A DNA stretch of 64,000 bases. Source: Sphingosinicella ginsenosidimutans. Its GTDB lineage: Bacteria > Pseudomonadota > Alphaproteobacteria > Sphingomonadales > Sphingomonadaceae. The DNA lies in assembly GCF_007995055.1 (NCBI RefSeq), contig NZ_VOQQ01000001.1:1781001-1845000 (forward strand), given 5' to 3'. Positions 56,231-64,000 of the stretch are shown one piece after another; position 1 is the first letter of the stretch, and every line of letters starts with the position of its first letter. A program made the translations under genes and the position numbers. The notes under the pieces were generated by a model that saw only the letters and a program-made list of their open reading frames with translations, ran no database searches and was not told where the DNA came from.

Positions 56231-57238
56231 TTATTGATCCGGGCGCCATCCTTCAAGCGCGCGGCCGACGAGGGTGCGAAGCATCTCCACGCCGGGCCGG
56301 GAATCGTTGAGGCAGGGCAGATAGGCGAAATCACTCCCGCCGGCGTCGAGGAAGGTCTTGCGGCCGCGTATGTCGAGCTCCTCCAGCGTCTCGACGCAAT
56401 CGGCGGCGAAGCCCGGGGCGAGGATCGCGACCTTGCCCACGCCCTTGGCCGGGAGACCCGCGAGCACCTCGTCCGTCGCCGGCGCCAGCCATTTCGCCCG
56501 GCCGAATCGCGACTGGAAGGCGACGATCAGCTCGCGGCCCAGGGCCTCGGAGAGAAGCCGCGCGGTCTTGCGGCAATGGCAGTGATAGGGATCGCCCAGC
56601 TCCAGCGTGCGCTGCGGCATTCCGTGGAAGCTCGCGACGATCGCGTCCGGCGCGAAGGGCAGCGCGGCGATCGAGGCGCGCACCGATTGCGCGAGCGCGC
56701 CGATATAGGCCGGATCGTCATGATAGGGGTCCAGCGTCCGCACCGCCGGCAGCCAGCGCATGTGCCTGAGGTGCCGGAACGCCTCGTCGAGCGCGGTCGC
56801 CGTCGTCGCCCCGCAATATTGCGGGTAGAGCGGCGCGATCAGCAGCCGGGTGCAGCCCATCGCGAACAGCGCGTCGATCCGCTCGGCGATGGCCGGCTGG
56901 CCATAGCGCATCGCATGATCGACGATCGCCTCCGGCCCGAAGCTGTCGGCAAGCGCTGCGGCGATCCGCGCCGTGTGGACGGCGAGCGGCGAGCCCTCCT
57001 CCATCCACACCTGCCGATAGGCATGGGCCGATTTCGCCGGCCGCGTGCGCAGGATGATGCCGTGCAGGATCGGCTTCCACACCAGCTGCGGGATCTCGAC
57101 GACGCGCGGATCGGAGAGGAATTCGCGCAGATAGAGCCGCACCGCGCCCGGCTCCGGCGCATTGGGCGTGCCGAGATTGATGAGGAGCACCCCGATCTTC
57201 GGGGCCGGGACGGCGGGATGATCGACGGGCCGGGTCAC
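56231..57238 (-). CDS. hemH: Ferrochelatase
   Basis: 335 residues. 'KIGVLLINLGTPNAPEPGAVRLYLREFLSDPRVVEIP' is the classic N-terminus; 'VASFHGMPQRTLELGDPYHCHCRKTARLL' contains the catalytic His and 'VAFQSRFGRAKWLAPATDEVL' the second signature. It inserts iron into protoporphyrin IX in the last step of heme synthesis. Overlaps the end of the upstream dehydrogenase gene by four bases. Confidence 0.96.
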   Translation of the reverse strand: MTRPVDHPAVPAPKIGVLLINLGTPNAPEPGAVRLYLREFLSDPRVVEIPQLVWKPILHGIILRTRPAKSAHAYRQVWMEEGSPLAVHTARIAAALADSFGPEAIVDHAMRYGQPAIAERIDALFAMGCTRLLIAPLYPQYCGATTATALDEAFRHLRHMRWLPAVRTLDPYHDDPAYIGALAQSVRASIAALPFAPDAIVASFHGMPQRTLELGDPYHCHCRKTARLLSEALGRELIVAFQSRFGRAKWLAPATDEVLAGLPAKGVGKVAILAPGFAADCVETLEELDIRGRKTFLDAGGSDFAYLPCLNDSRPGVEMLRTLVGRALEGWRPDQ

Positions 57239-59463
57239 GATGCCGCCCCGATCTCGATCGGCAGGCTCCGGATCCGCCGGCCGCTGAGCGCGTGATAGGC
57301 ATTGGCGATGGCCGGCGCGGCGGTCGGCACGGCAAGCTCGGTGACGCCGCCGGGATCATCTTCGCTCTCGATCAGTTCGACCGCGATGTCGGGCGCATCG
57401 GCGAGCCGCGGCAGATCATAATCGCCGAACGCGCGGATCGCGGGGATGCCGTGCGCGAAGCCGAGCGGACGTCCCGTCGCGCAGGCGATGCCGTGGATCA
57501 GGCCGCCTTCGATCTGCTGCTTCACGATCTCCGGGTTCACGATCCGGCCGCAATCGACGGCGCAGACGGCGCGGAGCACGCGGATGCGCTGCTCGCGGGT
57601 CAGCTCGATTTCGACCAGTGTCGCCACATAGGATCCATAGGCCGCGTGGCAGGCGATGCCCATGCCGCCGCCGGCCGCGCCGCCGTCCCACCCGCCGATC
57701 GCGGTTGCGGTGGACAGCACCCGGGCGAGCCTGGGATTGTCGCCGAGCATCTGCATCCGGAAACTGAACGGCTCGACGCCGGCGGCGCGGGCGATCTCGT
57801 CGAGGAAACATTCGGTGAAATAGCAGCCGTGGACGTGCGTGCCGCCGCGCTGGATGCCGAGATCGAGGCCGACATCCGCGGCCACATGGTCCACCTCGAT
57901 ATTGGCGATGCCATAAGGCGGGACTGCGCCGGCCGCCGGCGCCCCGCCCGGCGAGAAGAAGGTCGGGCTCGTCCCAAGCCGCGTCGCTGTCTGCGCCCCT
58001 GCGTCCGGCATCGCGATCTGCGCGCGCCAGCCGGCGATCCGGCCCTGGACCATGAAGGCGGTCATCACGGCGGCGGCCGGCGGGCCGAACGTGTCGCGCT
58101 GGATCTCGCTGATCCGGGGCCAGGAGAGCTGGACGGGCCTGCCGAGCCGCATCGCCATGATCGCGGCCTGCTCGACCGCCGCGGTCTCCAGCTTGCGGCC
58201 GTAACCGCCGCCGACGAGGGTGGGATAGAGCGTGATCTGCCCCTCGCGCAGCCCGGCCGCGCGCGCGGCGGCGGCGCGGGCCAGTTCCGGCGCCATGACG
58301 GGCGCCCAGATTTCGAGCCGGTCGCCGGTCAGCCGCGCGGTCGCGGTCAGCGGCTCGACGGCGGCGCTCGGCATCGGCGCGATCCGATAGGCCTGCGAAA
58401 CCGGGCTCGATCCGGCCTGGTCCTCGTCGATCGCGCCCTGTCGGAATGCGCGGGAGGCCGAACCGGAATCGAGCGCGCGATCGAGCATTCCGGCGATGTC
58501 GGCGCTCGACGGCGCATCGGCCGGGCCTTCGAAGCGCGGGTTCATCGCATCGATCGCCTTGCCGGCGGCCCAGCCGTTGACCGCCGCGACGCCGACCCAG
58601 CCGGGATTCTCGAACAGTTCGAGCGCGCCGAACACCGCGCGGCCCGCATCGCGGTCGAGCCCGATCAGCCGGCCGCCGCGCGGCGCCATGCGGACGCTCG
58701 CATAGACCATGCCGGGGAGGCGCACGTCGCCCGCGAACATCGCGCTGCCGTCGATCTTCGACGGGGTGTCGAGCCTCGGCAGCGGCTGCCCGGCAAGCCG
58801 GTTCTCGACATCGCCGCGCATCGGCAGGTCGTCGGGAACGGTCCCGCCCGCGGCCGCTTCGGCAAGCTCGGCGAAGGCGATGCGCTCGCCGCCGCGCCAC
58901 ACGAAGCCGCCATGGGCGTCGAGCGCGCGCCAGTCGCCGCCCCATCGCTCGGCCGCCGCCATGCACAAGAGCGCGCGCGCCGCCGCCCCGGCTTCGCGAA
59001 GCGGCGCCTCGAACATCCGGACCGACGTCGATCCGCCGGTCGCCATCAGCGCGCCGCGCGTCGCATATTCGCGCGCCGTCCAGCGATCGATCCCGAAGGT
59101 GGAGGGAAGGGCGCTCGCCGCCGCCGCCTCCTCGGCCAGAACGAGATTGGCATAGAGCGGGTTGATCGGCGCCGGCTCGACCGCGACGGTTCGCCAGTCC
59201 GCGCCGAGCTCGTCGGCAAGGATTTGCGGCAGGCTGGTATAGACGCCCTGGCCCGCTTCCGCCTGCGGCACCGCGACGATGATCCGCCCGTCCCGGCCGA
59301 TCTTCAGGAAGGCGTTGAACAGCTGCTCGCCCGGGCCGGCCTGGAGATTGGGGCGATAGCTGCGCGGCCACGCCGCCCAGGCCAGCGCAAGCCCGATTCC
59401 CGCGCCGCCGCCGATCAGCAACGTGCGCCGGCTGATCCCGCCTGTGTCCCCATCGCGCGCCAT
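57235..59463 (-). CDS. Xanthine dehydrogenase-family molybdopterin subunit (IorB-like), Tat-exported
   Basis: 742 residues. Tat signal 'ISRRTLLIGGGAGIGLALAWAAW' at the N-terminus; then 'IGRDGRIIVAVPQAEAGQGVYTSLPQILADELGADW', 'YGRKLETAAVEQAAIMAMRLGRPVQLSW' and 'GIACHAAYGSYVATLVEIEL' typical of the beta subunit of isoquinoline 1-oxidoreductase-like molybdenum hydroxylases. The usual partner, a small [2Fe-2S] subunit, is not next to it. Substrate unknown. Translationally linked to hemH. Confidence 0.87.
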   Translation of the reverse strand: MARDGDTGGISRRTLLIGGGAGIGLALAWAAWPRSYRPNLQAGPGEQLFNAFLKIGRDGRIIVAVPQAEAGQGVYTSLPQILADELGADWRTVAVEPAPINPLYANLVLAEEAAAASALPSTFGIDRWTAREYATRGALMATGGSTSVRMFEAPLREAGAAARALLCMAAAERWGGDWRALDAHGGFVWRGGERIAFAELAEAAAGGTVPDDLPMRGDVENRLAGQPLPRLDTPSKIDGSAMFAGDVRLPGMVYASVRMAPRGGRLIGLDRDAGRAVFGALELFENPGWVGVAAVNGWAAGKAIDAMNPRFEGPADAPSSADIAGMLDRALDSGSASRAFRQGAIDEDQAGSSPVSQAYRIAPMPSAAVEPLTATARLTGDRLEIWAPVMAPELARAAAARAAGLREGQITLYPTLVGGGYGRKLETAAVEQAAIMAMRLGRPVQLSWPRISEIQRDTFGPPAAAVMTAFMVQGRIAGWRAQIAMPDAGAQTATRLGTSPTFFSPGGAPAAGAVPPYGIANIEVDHVAADVGLDLGIQRGGTHVHGCYFTECFLDEIARAAGVEPFSFRMQMLGDNPRLARVLSTATAIGGWDGGAAGGGMGIACHAAYGSYVATLVEIELTREQRIRVLRAVCAVDCGRIVNPEIVKQQIEGGLIHGIACATGRPLGFAHGIPAIRAFGDYDLPRLADAPDIAVELIESEDDPGGVTELAVPTAAPAIANAYHALSGRRIRSLPIEIGAAS

Positions 59464-59576
59464 CCGCCGCCTGATAGAGGGGGGAGCCGAAAGCGGCTAG
59501 TGCTCGCGCGCGCCGGCCATGGCCTCCCTTGAAAGCGCTGTGAGAATGAGGCAGTGGCGGCGGCGAGGAGTCCAGC

Positions 59577-59858
59577 ATGGCCGCCGCACGGATCTATCAG
59601 CGCCAGAAGAATGCGATGCAGTCGGGCAAGGCCACGGCCGGCCAGTGGGTGCTCGAGTTCGAATCGTCCGCGCCGCAGCGCCCCGATCCGCTGACCGGCT
59701 GGGCCGGCGGCGCCGATACGGTGCAGCAGGTCCGGCTGACCTTCCCGACTCTCGAGGCGGCGAGGGCCTATGCCGAGCGCGAGGGGATCGAGGTTCATGT
59801 CGTCCCCCCCGCGCAGCCGAAGCTCAAGATCCAGGCCTACGCCGACAATTTCCGCTGA
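59577..59858 (+). CDS. NADH dehydrogenase accessory subunit, NDUFS4 type
   Basis: 93 residues. 'ARIYQRQKNAMQSGKATAGQWVLEFESSAPQRPDPLTGWAGGADTVQQVRLTFPTLEAARAYAEREGIEVHV' matches the ETC complex I subunit family found in alphaproteobacteria and mitochondria, where it stabilises the NADH-oxidising arm. Encoded apart from the nuo operon, as is usual. Its end overlaps the convergent membrane protein gene by 22 bases. Confidence 0.9.
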   Translation: MAAARIYQRQKNAMQSGKATAGQWVLEFESSAPQRPDPLTGWAGGADTVQQVRLTFPTLEAARAYAEREGIEVHVVPPAQPKLKIQAYADNFR

Positions 59859-60406
59859 GCCCGGCGGAACAGCCAGGCCGCGAGCGCGAACAGGCCGACG
59901 AAGAATCCGTTCAGCACGATGAGGCCGATCGTCCCCGGCGGCTCGTCGCGTCCCGCGATGGCGGCAGGGACGGTGACGAGCGCCTGCGCCGCCGCCGCGG
60001 CCGTCATCGCCCGCGCCATCCCGCCGGCCTCGAACCCGGCGCCGATCGCCCCGCCGAGCGCGAGCAGCAGGACGCCCGCATAGACCAGGTTCAGCGGATT
60101 GTCCTCGCTGCCGATGATGCCGACCGCGAGGTTGATCCAGATCAGCAGGAAAGCCGCGCCAAGCGCCGCCGCCGCGCCCATCCGGTACGCATTGTCCCGC
60201 GCCCGCCGCGCGAGGAATTCGAAGGCGACGCCGATGCCGCCGATGATCGCGCCCGCGACCACGAAATCGCTCGCGGTCCAGCGCACCTCGCTCGTGAACC
60301 GCATCGCAACCGCCGGCAGGAGCAGCAGCGCCCCCGCCAAACCCCACCCGACCACGCGCCACGGATTGATCCAGCCGCCCGCGCCCGGCTCCGCTTCCTT
60401 TGCCAT
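59837..60406 (-). CDS. Multi-pass membrane protein of unknown function
   Basis: 189 residues from ATG 60406 (AAGGGA upstream); longer frames extend past the promoter of the divergent gene. Six likely membrane segments, including 'VVGWGLAGALLLLPAVAMRF', 'FVVAGAIIGGIGVAFEFLARRA', 'AAALGAAFLLIWINLAVGII' and 'IGLIVLNGFFVGLFALAAWLF'. Family not recognised beyond a general alphaproteobacterial membrane protein. Divergent from the winged-helix regulator at 60495, which is its probable controller. Confidence 0.78.
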   Translation of the reverse strand: MAKEAEPGAGGWINPWRVVGWGLAGALLLLPAVAMRFTSEVRWTASDFVVAGAIIGGIGVAFEFLARRARDNAYRMGAAAALGAAFLLIWINLAVGIIGSEDNPLNLVYAGVLLLALGGAIGAGFEAGGMARAMTAAAAAQALVTVPAAIAGRDEPPGTIGLIVLNGFFVGLFALAAWLFRRAQRKLSA

Positions 60407-60494
60407 ATCGATGTCCCTTGTGCATGAAAGAGGGCGTCGTGCTGCGCTGGCCGGCGGTGAAAGGCATGAGCAGAGTCTGAGGTTTTGCTGAAAC

Positions 60495-61544
60495 ATGATG
60501 CCGGTCAGCCTCGCCTTCGGCGATTTCGTCCTTGATCCGGCCCAGCGCCGGCTGTGGCGCTCCGGGGAGCCGGTCGAGCTCAACAGCCGCTATTTCGACG
60601 CGCTCGCCCTGCTGGCGCGAGAGCCCGGCATCCTGATCTCGAAGGATCGCTTCATGGCCGAGGTCTGGCGCGGCGTGCCGGTGACCGACGAGGCGCTGAC
60701 CCAATGCGTCCGCGCGCTCCGCCGCCAGCTCGGCGACGATGCCGCGCGGCCGCGTTTCATCGAAACGGTGCCCAAGCACGGCTATCGGTTCATCGCCCCG
60801 GTGCGCGCGCAGGGCGAAGCGTCCGCGCCGGCTCCCGTCGCCGGCTCCGGCCTCCGGCGCCTGCTTCTCCTCGGCGGTGCGGGAACGCTCGGCGGAGGCG
60901 TGGCCGGGGCGATCGGCGGCCTGCTCTACGGCTTCGCGGCGGCGAGCGGGCAGGCGGGCGCGGGCGGGCTATCGGCGCTGCTGGTGGTGCTGTGGGTGAC
61001 GATCCTCGTCGCGCTCGTCGGCGGCGCCGGCGTCGCGTTCGGGATCGCCGGCGCGGCGGTCGCGACCGGGCGCGGCTGGCGCTGGAGCGTCGCTGGCGGC
61101 GCAATTGGCGGGCTCGTCATCGGCGGCGGCGTCAAGCTGCTCGGGCTCGACGCGTTCAATCTGCTGCTCGGCCAGTCGCCCGCCAACGTGACCGGTGGCG
61201 CCGAGGGCGCGGCGCTCGGCGGCGCGGTCGGCCTCGCGGGCTGGCTTGCGGCGCGCTTTGGCGGATCGCTGCGCCGCCGCCTCGCGATCGCCGCCCTGAC
61301 CGGCGCAGCGGCGGGCGCGCTCATCCCGCTCATGGGTGGCCGGCTCTTCGGCGGCAGCCTCGATCTCCTCGCTCATCGCATGCCCGGCGCGCGTCTGCGG
61401 CTCGATTCGCTCGGCGCATTGTTCGGCGAAGCCGGCTTCGGCCCCATCGCCCAGTGCGTCACCGGCGCGCTTGAGGGTGCGCTGTTCGCCGCCAGTATCG
61501 TCGGCGCGCTGATCCTGGCAGGGCGGCGCCTGGACCGTCCCTAG
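60495..61544 (+). CDS. CadC/ToxR-type winged-helix protein with membrane C-terminus
   Basis: 349 residues. Residues 1-105 form an OmpR/ToxR winged helix ('[77 protein letters not shown]' ... '[16 protein letters not shown]'). The rest is glycine/alanine-rich with several membrane segments from about residue 115, unlike the single helix and sensor domain of CadC. DNA binding at the membrane is likely; the spacer 60407-60494 to the divergent membrane protein gene is its probable site. Confidence 0.85.
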   Translation: MMPVSLAFGDFVLDPAQRRLWRSGEPVELNSRYFDALALLAREPGILISKDRFMAEVWRGVPVTDEALTQCVRALRRQLGDDAARPRFIETVPKHGYRFIAPVRAQGEASAPAPVAGSGLRRLLLLGGAGTLGGGVAGAIGGLLYGFAAASGQAGAGGLSALLVVLWVTILVALVGGAGVAFGIAGAAVATGRGWRWSVAGGAIGGLVIGGGVKLLGLDAFNLLLGQSPANVTGGAEGAALGGAVGLAGWLAARFGGSLRRRLAIAALTGAAAGALIPLMGGRLFGGSLDLLAHRMPGARLRLDSLGALFGEAGFGPIAQCVTGALEGALFAASIVGALILAGRRLDRP

Positions 61545-62068
61545 GCCAGCAGGTCGCCCGCCAGCAACAGCAGCAGCTTCACATCGATCGCGCAGCCTTC
61601 CGCGCGCTTCCGCGCGACGAAGGCGGAGACGTCGGTGAGCGCGACGCGGTGGACGATGATGTTCTCGCCCTCGACGCCGCCGCCCGCGCCGACCTTCTCC
61701 AAGCCTTCGGCGCGCAGCAAGGTGAAGCCTTCCGAGGCCAGGCCGGGCGAGGAATGGAACTGGCCGAGATCGATCATCCGCGCGGCGCGATAGCCGGTTT
61801 CCTCCTCGAGCTCGCGGATCGCCGCGGTCTCGGCCGCCTCGCCCTCGGTCTCGTCGCCGATCAGGCCGGCGGGGAGTTCCAGGCAGTTGCGCCCGAGCGG
61901 CACGCGATATTGCTCGACCAGGAGGACATGTCCTTCGTCGATCGCCAGGATCACCGCGGCGGTGATTCCCCGCGTTCGCGAGACATATTCCCATTTGCCG
62001 CGCGTCTTCGCCGCGAGGAAGCGGCCCTGCCAGACGGTCACTTCGGGCGCGTCGCGGTCGGCGCTCAC
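61541..62068 (-). CDS. Nudix hydrolase, ADP-ribose pyrophosphatase-like
   Basis: 175 residues, GTG start overlapping the upstream stop. The Nudix box is visible in '[21 protein letters not shown]', preceded by '[26 protein letters not shown]' typical of ADP-ribose/sugar-nucleotide hydrolases of the NudF group. It cleaves nucleoside diphosphate derivatives with a divalent metal. Convergent with the winged-helix gene, overlapping four bases. Confidence 0.9.
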   Translation of the reverse strand: MSADRDAPEVTVWQGRFLAAKTRGKWEYVSRTRGITAAVILAIDEGHVLLVEQYRVPLGRNCLELPAGLIGDETEGEAAETAAIRELEEETGYRAARMIDLGQFHSSPGLASEGFTLLRAEGLEKVGAGGGVEGENIIVHRVALTDVSAFVARKRAEGCAIDVKLLLLLAGDLLA

Positions 62069-62748
62069 AGTTCGACCACGCTGTCCGGCAGCTCGTTGGG
62101 GTTGTCGGCCTCGGGAGGGATGACGCGCGCCAGCACGGCGCCGATCTTCTCGACCGCAAGCGCCATGCCCTCGCCCGCCCGGCCCGCCTTCACCTCGGCG
62201 ATCAGCACCGCCATCGCCTCGCCCCAATCCTCGGGCGCGGTCTTTTCGGCGATCGCCTTGTCGGCGACGATCTCGGCGCGATGCTCGAGCAGCGAGAGAT
62301 AGAGGAGCACGCCGGTGCGCCCGCGCGTCCGCCGCTCGCAGGTGACACGGAACATGTCGATCGCGCGGCGGCGCACCCGCCGCGTCTTGGTCGCGCCCGG
62401 CGTCAGGGCCATTCTGAGCGGCATCCAGGCGAAGAGGAGCCGGCCGATCAGGAAGGCGCCGGCGAGCTTCGCGAACACGAAAAGCATCACCTCGCCCCGC
62501 GTCGGCTGCGCGTTCCAGCCGAGCAGCAGCGTCGTCCACCAGTCGATCCAGCCCTGCGGGACCAGGGCGATGCCCGCCGGCACGAGCAGCATCAGGAGCA
62601 CGGCATAATGAAGCGCGACGTCGTGATAGGCGTCGGATCGCGGCGCGACGATGGTGACGATCTCGCCGTCGCTCTTCGCCTCCGCGGCCTGAACCGCCGC
62701 GGTCACGCGGTCGTGATCCGCCTCGCTCAGCCTCTGCCGCATCACCAT
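62065..62748 (-). CDS. TPM-domain membrane protein
   Basis: 227 residues (ATG at 62748; a second ATG at 62742). N-terminal '[28 protein letters not shown]', two membrane segments (about 50-70 and 85-108), and C-terminal '[42 protein letters not shown]' form the divided TPM_phosphatase-type domain. Function not established. It follows the larger TPM protein with overlapping codons. Confidence 0.82.
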   Translation of the reverse strand: MVMRQRLSEADHDRVTAAVQAAEAKSDGEIVTIVAPRSDAYHDVALHYAVLLMLLVPAGIALVPQGWIDWWTTLLLGWNAQPTRGEVMLFVFAKLAGAFLIGRLLFAWMPLRMALTPGATKTRRVRRRAIDMFRVTCERRTRGRTGVLLYLSLLEHRAEIVADKAIAEKTAPEDWGEAMAVLIAEVKAGRAGEGMALAVEKIGAVLARVIPPEADNPNELPDSVVEL

Positions 62749-63605
62749 CCCCCCGACGCGCCGCCGCCGCCGAACGATCCGCCGCCGCCGGAAAAGCCGC
62801 CGCCGCCGCCACCACCGCCGCCGCCCCAGGACGATCCACCGCCGCCGTGGCGGCCCGAATTGCCGAGGCTGTTGAGCGCCATTCCGAGCAGGAACCAGCC
62901 AATGTCGCTGCCCGCATTGTCGTGGCGATAGGGCGTGCCGGGGCCCCAGACCGAAACGTCGCGCCGGTAGCGCTGGCCGCCGCCCCGCGAGGCCGCGGAG
63001 ATGAACAGGATGACCAGGATCACGCCGACCCAGAACAGGATCGGGGCGATCGATCCGCCGCGCTCGCGTTGCTGTTGCTGCGCCTGCTGGGCGGCGAGCG
63101 CGCGTTGCTCGGCCTGCTCCGGCGGCGCCTGGAGCTGGGCGATGATCGCGTCGGTCCCGGCCTCGATGCCGCCGGCATAGTCGTTGTCGTGGAAATGCGG
63201 GACGATGTCGTCGCGGATGATCTGGCTCGACAGCGCGTCGGTGAGGATGCCCCCGAGCCCGTAGCCGACCTCGATGCGGACCTTGCGCTCATTCAAGGCG
63301 ATGATCAGCAGGACGCCGTTATTCGCCTCGCTCTGCCCGATCTGCCAGTGGCGGCCGATCTGGTAGCCATAATCCTCGATCGTCATGTCGCCGATCGTCG
63401 GCACCGTGACGATGACGAGCTGGCGCGAGGTCGCCTGCTGCAGGGCCTCCAGCTTCTGCGTCAGTGCCGCTTCCTGCTCGGGGCTGAGCAGGTTCGCCTG
63501 ATCGACGACCCGGCCGGTGAGCTGCGGAAAATCCTGCGCCGCCGCCGGCACGGCGAGGAGCAGCGCCAGCAGGACGGCGAGCAGCGCCCGGGCGGCGCCG
63601 GTCAC
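62742..63605 (-). CDS. YgcG-like TPM-domain protein, glycine-rich tail
   Basis: 287 residues, GTG start overlapping the LemA gene stop. Signal peptide ([18 protein letters not shown]), TPM domain ('[65 protein letters not shown]'), one membrane helix ([21 protein letters not shown]) and a Gly/Ser-rich tail. LemA-YgcG-TPM gene order is common in proteobacteria; the proteins are linked to envelope quality control but their reaction is unknown. Confidence 0.88.
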   Translation of the reverse strand: MTGAARALLAVLLALLLAVPAAAQDFPQLTGRVVDQANLLSPEQEAALTQKLEALQQATSRQLVIVTVPTIGDMTIEDYGYQIGRHWQIGQSEANNGVLLIIALNERKVRIEVGYGLGGILTDALSSQIIRDDIVPHFHDNDYAGGIEAGTDAIIAQLQAPPEQAEQRALAAQQAQQQQRERGGSIAPILFWVGVILVILFISAASRGGGQRYRRDVSVWGPGTPYRHDNAGSDIGWFLLGMALNSLGNSGRHGGGGSSWGGGGGGGGGGFSGGGGSFGGGGASGGW

Positions 63606-64000
63606 TGATTGTTGCCGAAGGCGTCCGCGACGCTTGGGGCGCGCTGGGCGGCCTCATCGGCCTGATAGGGCTGCATCGGCTGCGATCCGTAGATGACCTT
63701 GGCCCCGATCACCGCGGGGAAGGTGCGGATCTCGGTATTATAGGCCTGGACGGCGGCGTTATAATCGCGGCGCGCGACCGCGATCCGGTTCTCCGTTCCC
63801 TCCAGCTGCGATTGGAGGGTGAGGAAATTCTCGTTGGTGTGGAGCTCCGGATAGGCCTCCTGGAGCCGCTGGAGCGTCAGCGTCAGCTGGGTCTGCGCGG
63901 CGGCATAACGCTGCATCGCCGCCGGATCGGTGAGCTGGTCGGGCGTGACGGTGATCCGGCTCGCGCTCGCGCGCGCCTCGGTCACCTCGCGAAGCACGGT
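63602..64000 (-). CDS. lemA: LemA family protein (N-terminal part beyond window)
   Basis: The last 131 residues are present and the frame stays open to base 64000. 'REVTEARASASRITVTPDQLTDPAAMQRYAAAQTQLTLTLQRLQEAYPELHTNENFLTLQSQLEGTENRIAVARRDYNAAVQAYNTEIRTFPAVI' is the LemA helical bundle. Translationally coupled to the YgcG-like gene. Confidence 0.92.
   Translation of the reverse strand, partial: TVLREVTEARASASRITVTPDQLTDPAAMQRYAAAQTQLTLTLQRLQEAYPELHTNENFLTLQSQLEGTENRIAVARRDYNAAVQAYNTEIRTFPAVIGAKVIYGSQPMQPYQADEAAQRAPSVADAFGNNQ

Noticed and set aside
62742..62860. Glycine-rich coding stretch as a sequencing artefact or simple repeat
   Set aside because: It is in frame and typical of the C-terminal tail of YgcG-like proteins.

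Overview
The window is high-GC DNA of alphaproteobacterial type. The flagellar gene order, GC-rich codon use, a large NAD-dependent glutamate dehydrogenase, a membrane-anchor-free HAMP-array kinase and paired small membrane proteins suggest a sphingomonad (Sphingomonas-like). This assignment is inference from gene content. No phage, insertion sequence or CRISPR array was seen.

Bases 1-37,100 hold an almost complete flagellar locus. On the minus strand, a sigma-54 activator heads fliE-F-G-H-I-J-K-L-M-N-O-P-Q-R-flhB with mostly overlapping or near-overlapping genes, followed by a 96-residue orphan gene, fliD and fliS (cut by the window edge). The flagellin gene fliC is divergent from the activator and convergent with an unusual 788-residue HAD-type protein. 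That protein is the last gene of a minus-strand run transglycosylase-flhA-flhG-fliA-HAD. Further right on the minus strand are flgA-flgM-flgN and a second, short MotA/MotB-like pair. The plus strand carries flgB-C-D-E-F-G-H-I-J-K-L, then motA-motB and a diguanylate cyclase.

Promoters explain how these parts work together. Four near-perfect sigma-54 (-24/-12) sites precede the activator superoperon, the transglycosylase-flhA-flhG-fliA run, flgA, and flgB. Sigma-28 type sites with a shared -10 of the form (G/A)CCGTTA(A/T/C) and exact 11-bp spacing precede fliC, motA, flgM and the orphan gene upstream of fliD. A palindrome CGGCA-N6-TGCCG occurs once beside the activator promoter and twice upstream of flgB and is a strong candidate operator. 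The resulting cascade is: activator plus sigma-54 makes basal body, hook and FliA; FlgM holds FliA; FliA then fires filament and motor genes.

Bases 38,100-48,400 are sensory and stress genes: a diverging Rrf2/NsrR-type regulator and truncated hemoglobin-DUF1971 pair (likely nitric oxide response); two consecutive hybrid histidine kinases, one of 1,791 residues with nine tandem 92-residue HAMP-type repeats; a divergent trio of a winged-helix-like protein and two small membrane proteins; and a tRNA-Thr(CGT) gene.

Bases 48,500-64,000 are mostly metabolic: a PAS-domain protein, a secreted cupredoxin, NAD-glutamate dehydrogenase, acetoacetyl-CoA reductase with a ribbon-helix-helix protein, ferrochelatase, an orphan molybdopterin dehydrogenase large subunit, an NDUFS4-type complex I subunit, a divergent membrane protein/winged-helix regulator pair, a Nudix hydrolase, two TPM-domain proteins and a partial LemA. 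Long open frames antisense to real genes are common here because of the GC content and were not annotated. No gene-free stretch exceeds 300 bases; the largest gap (34,990-35,260) holds a terminator and motor promoters.
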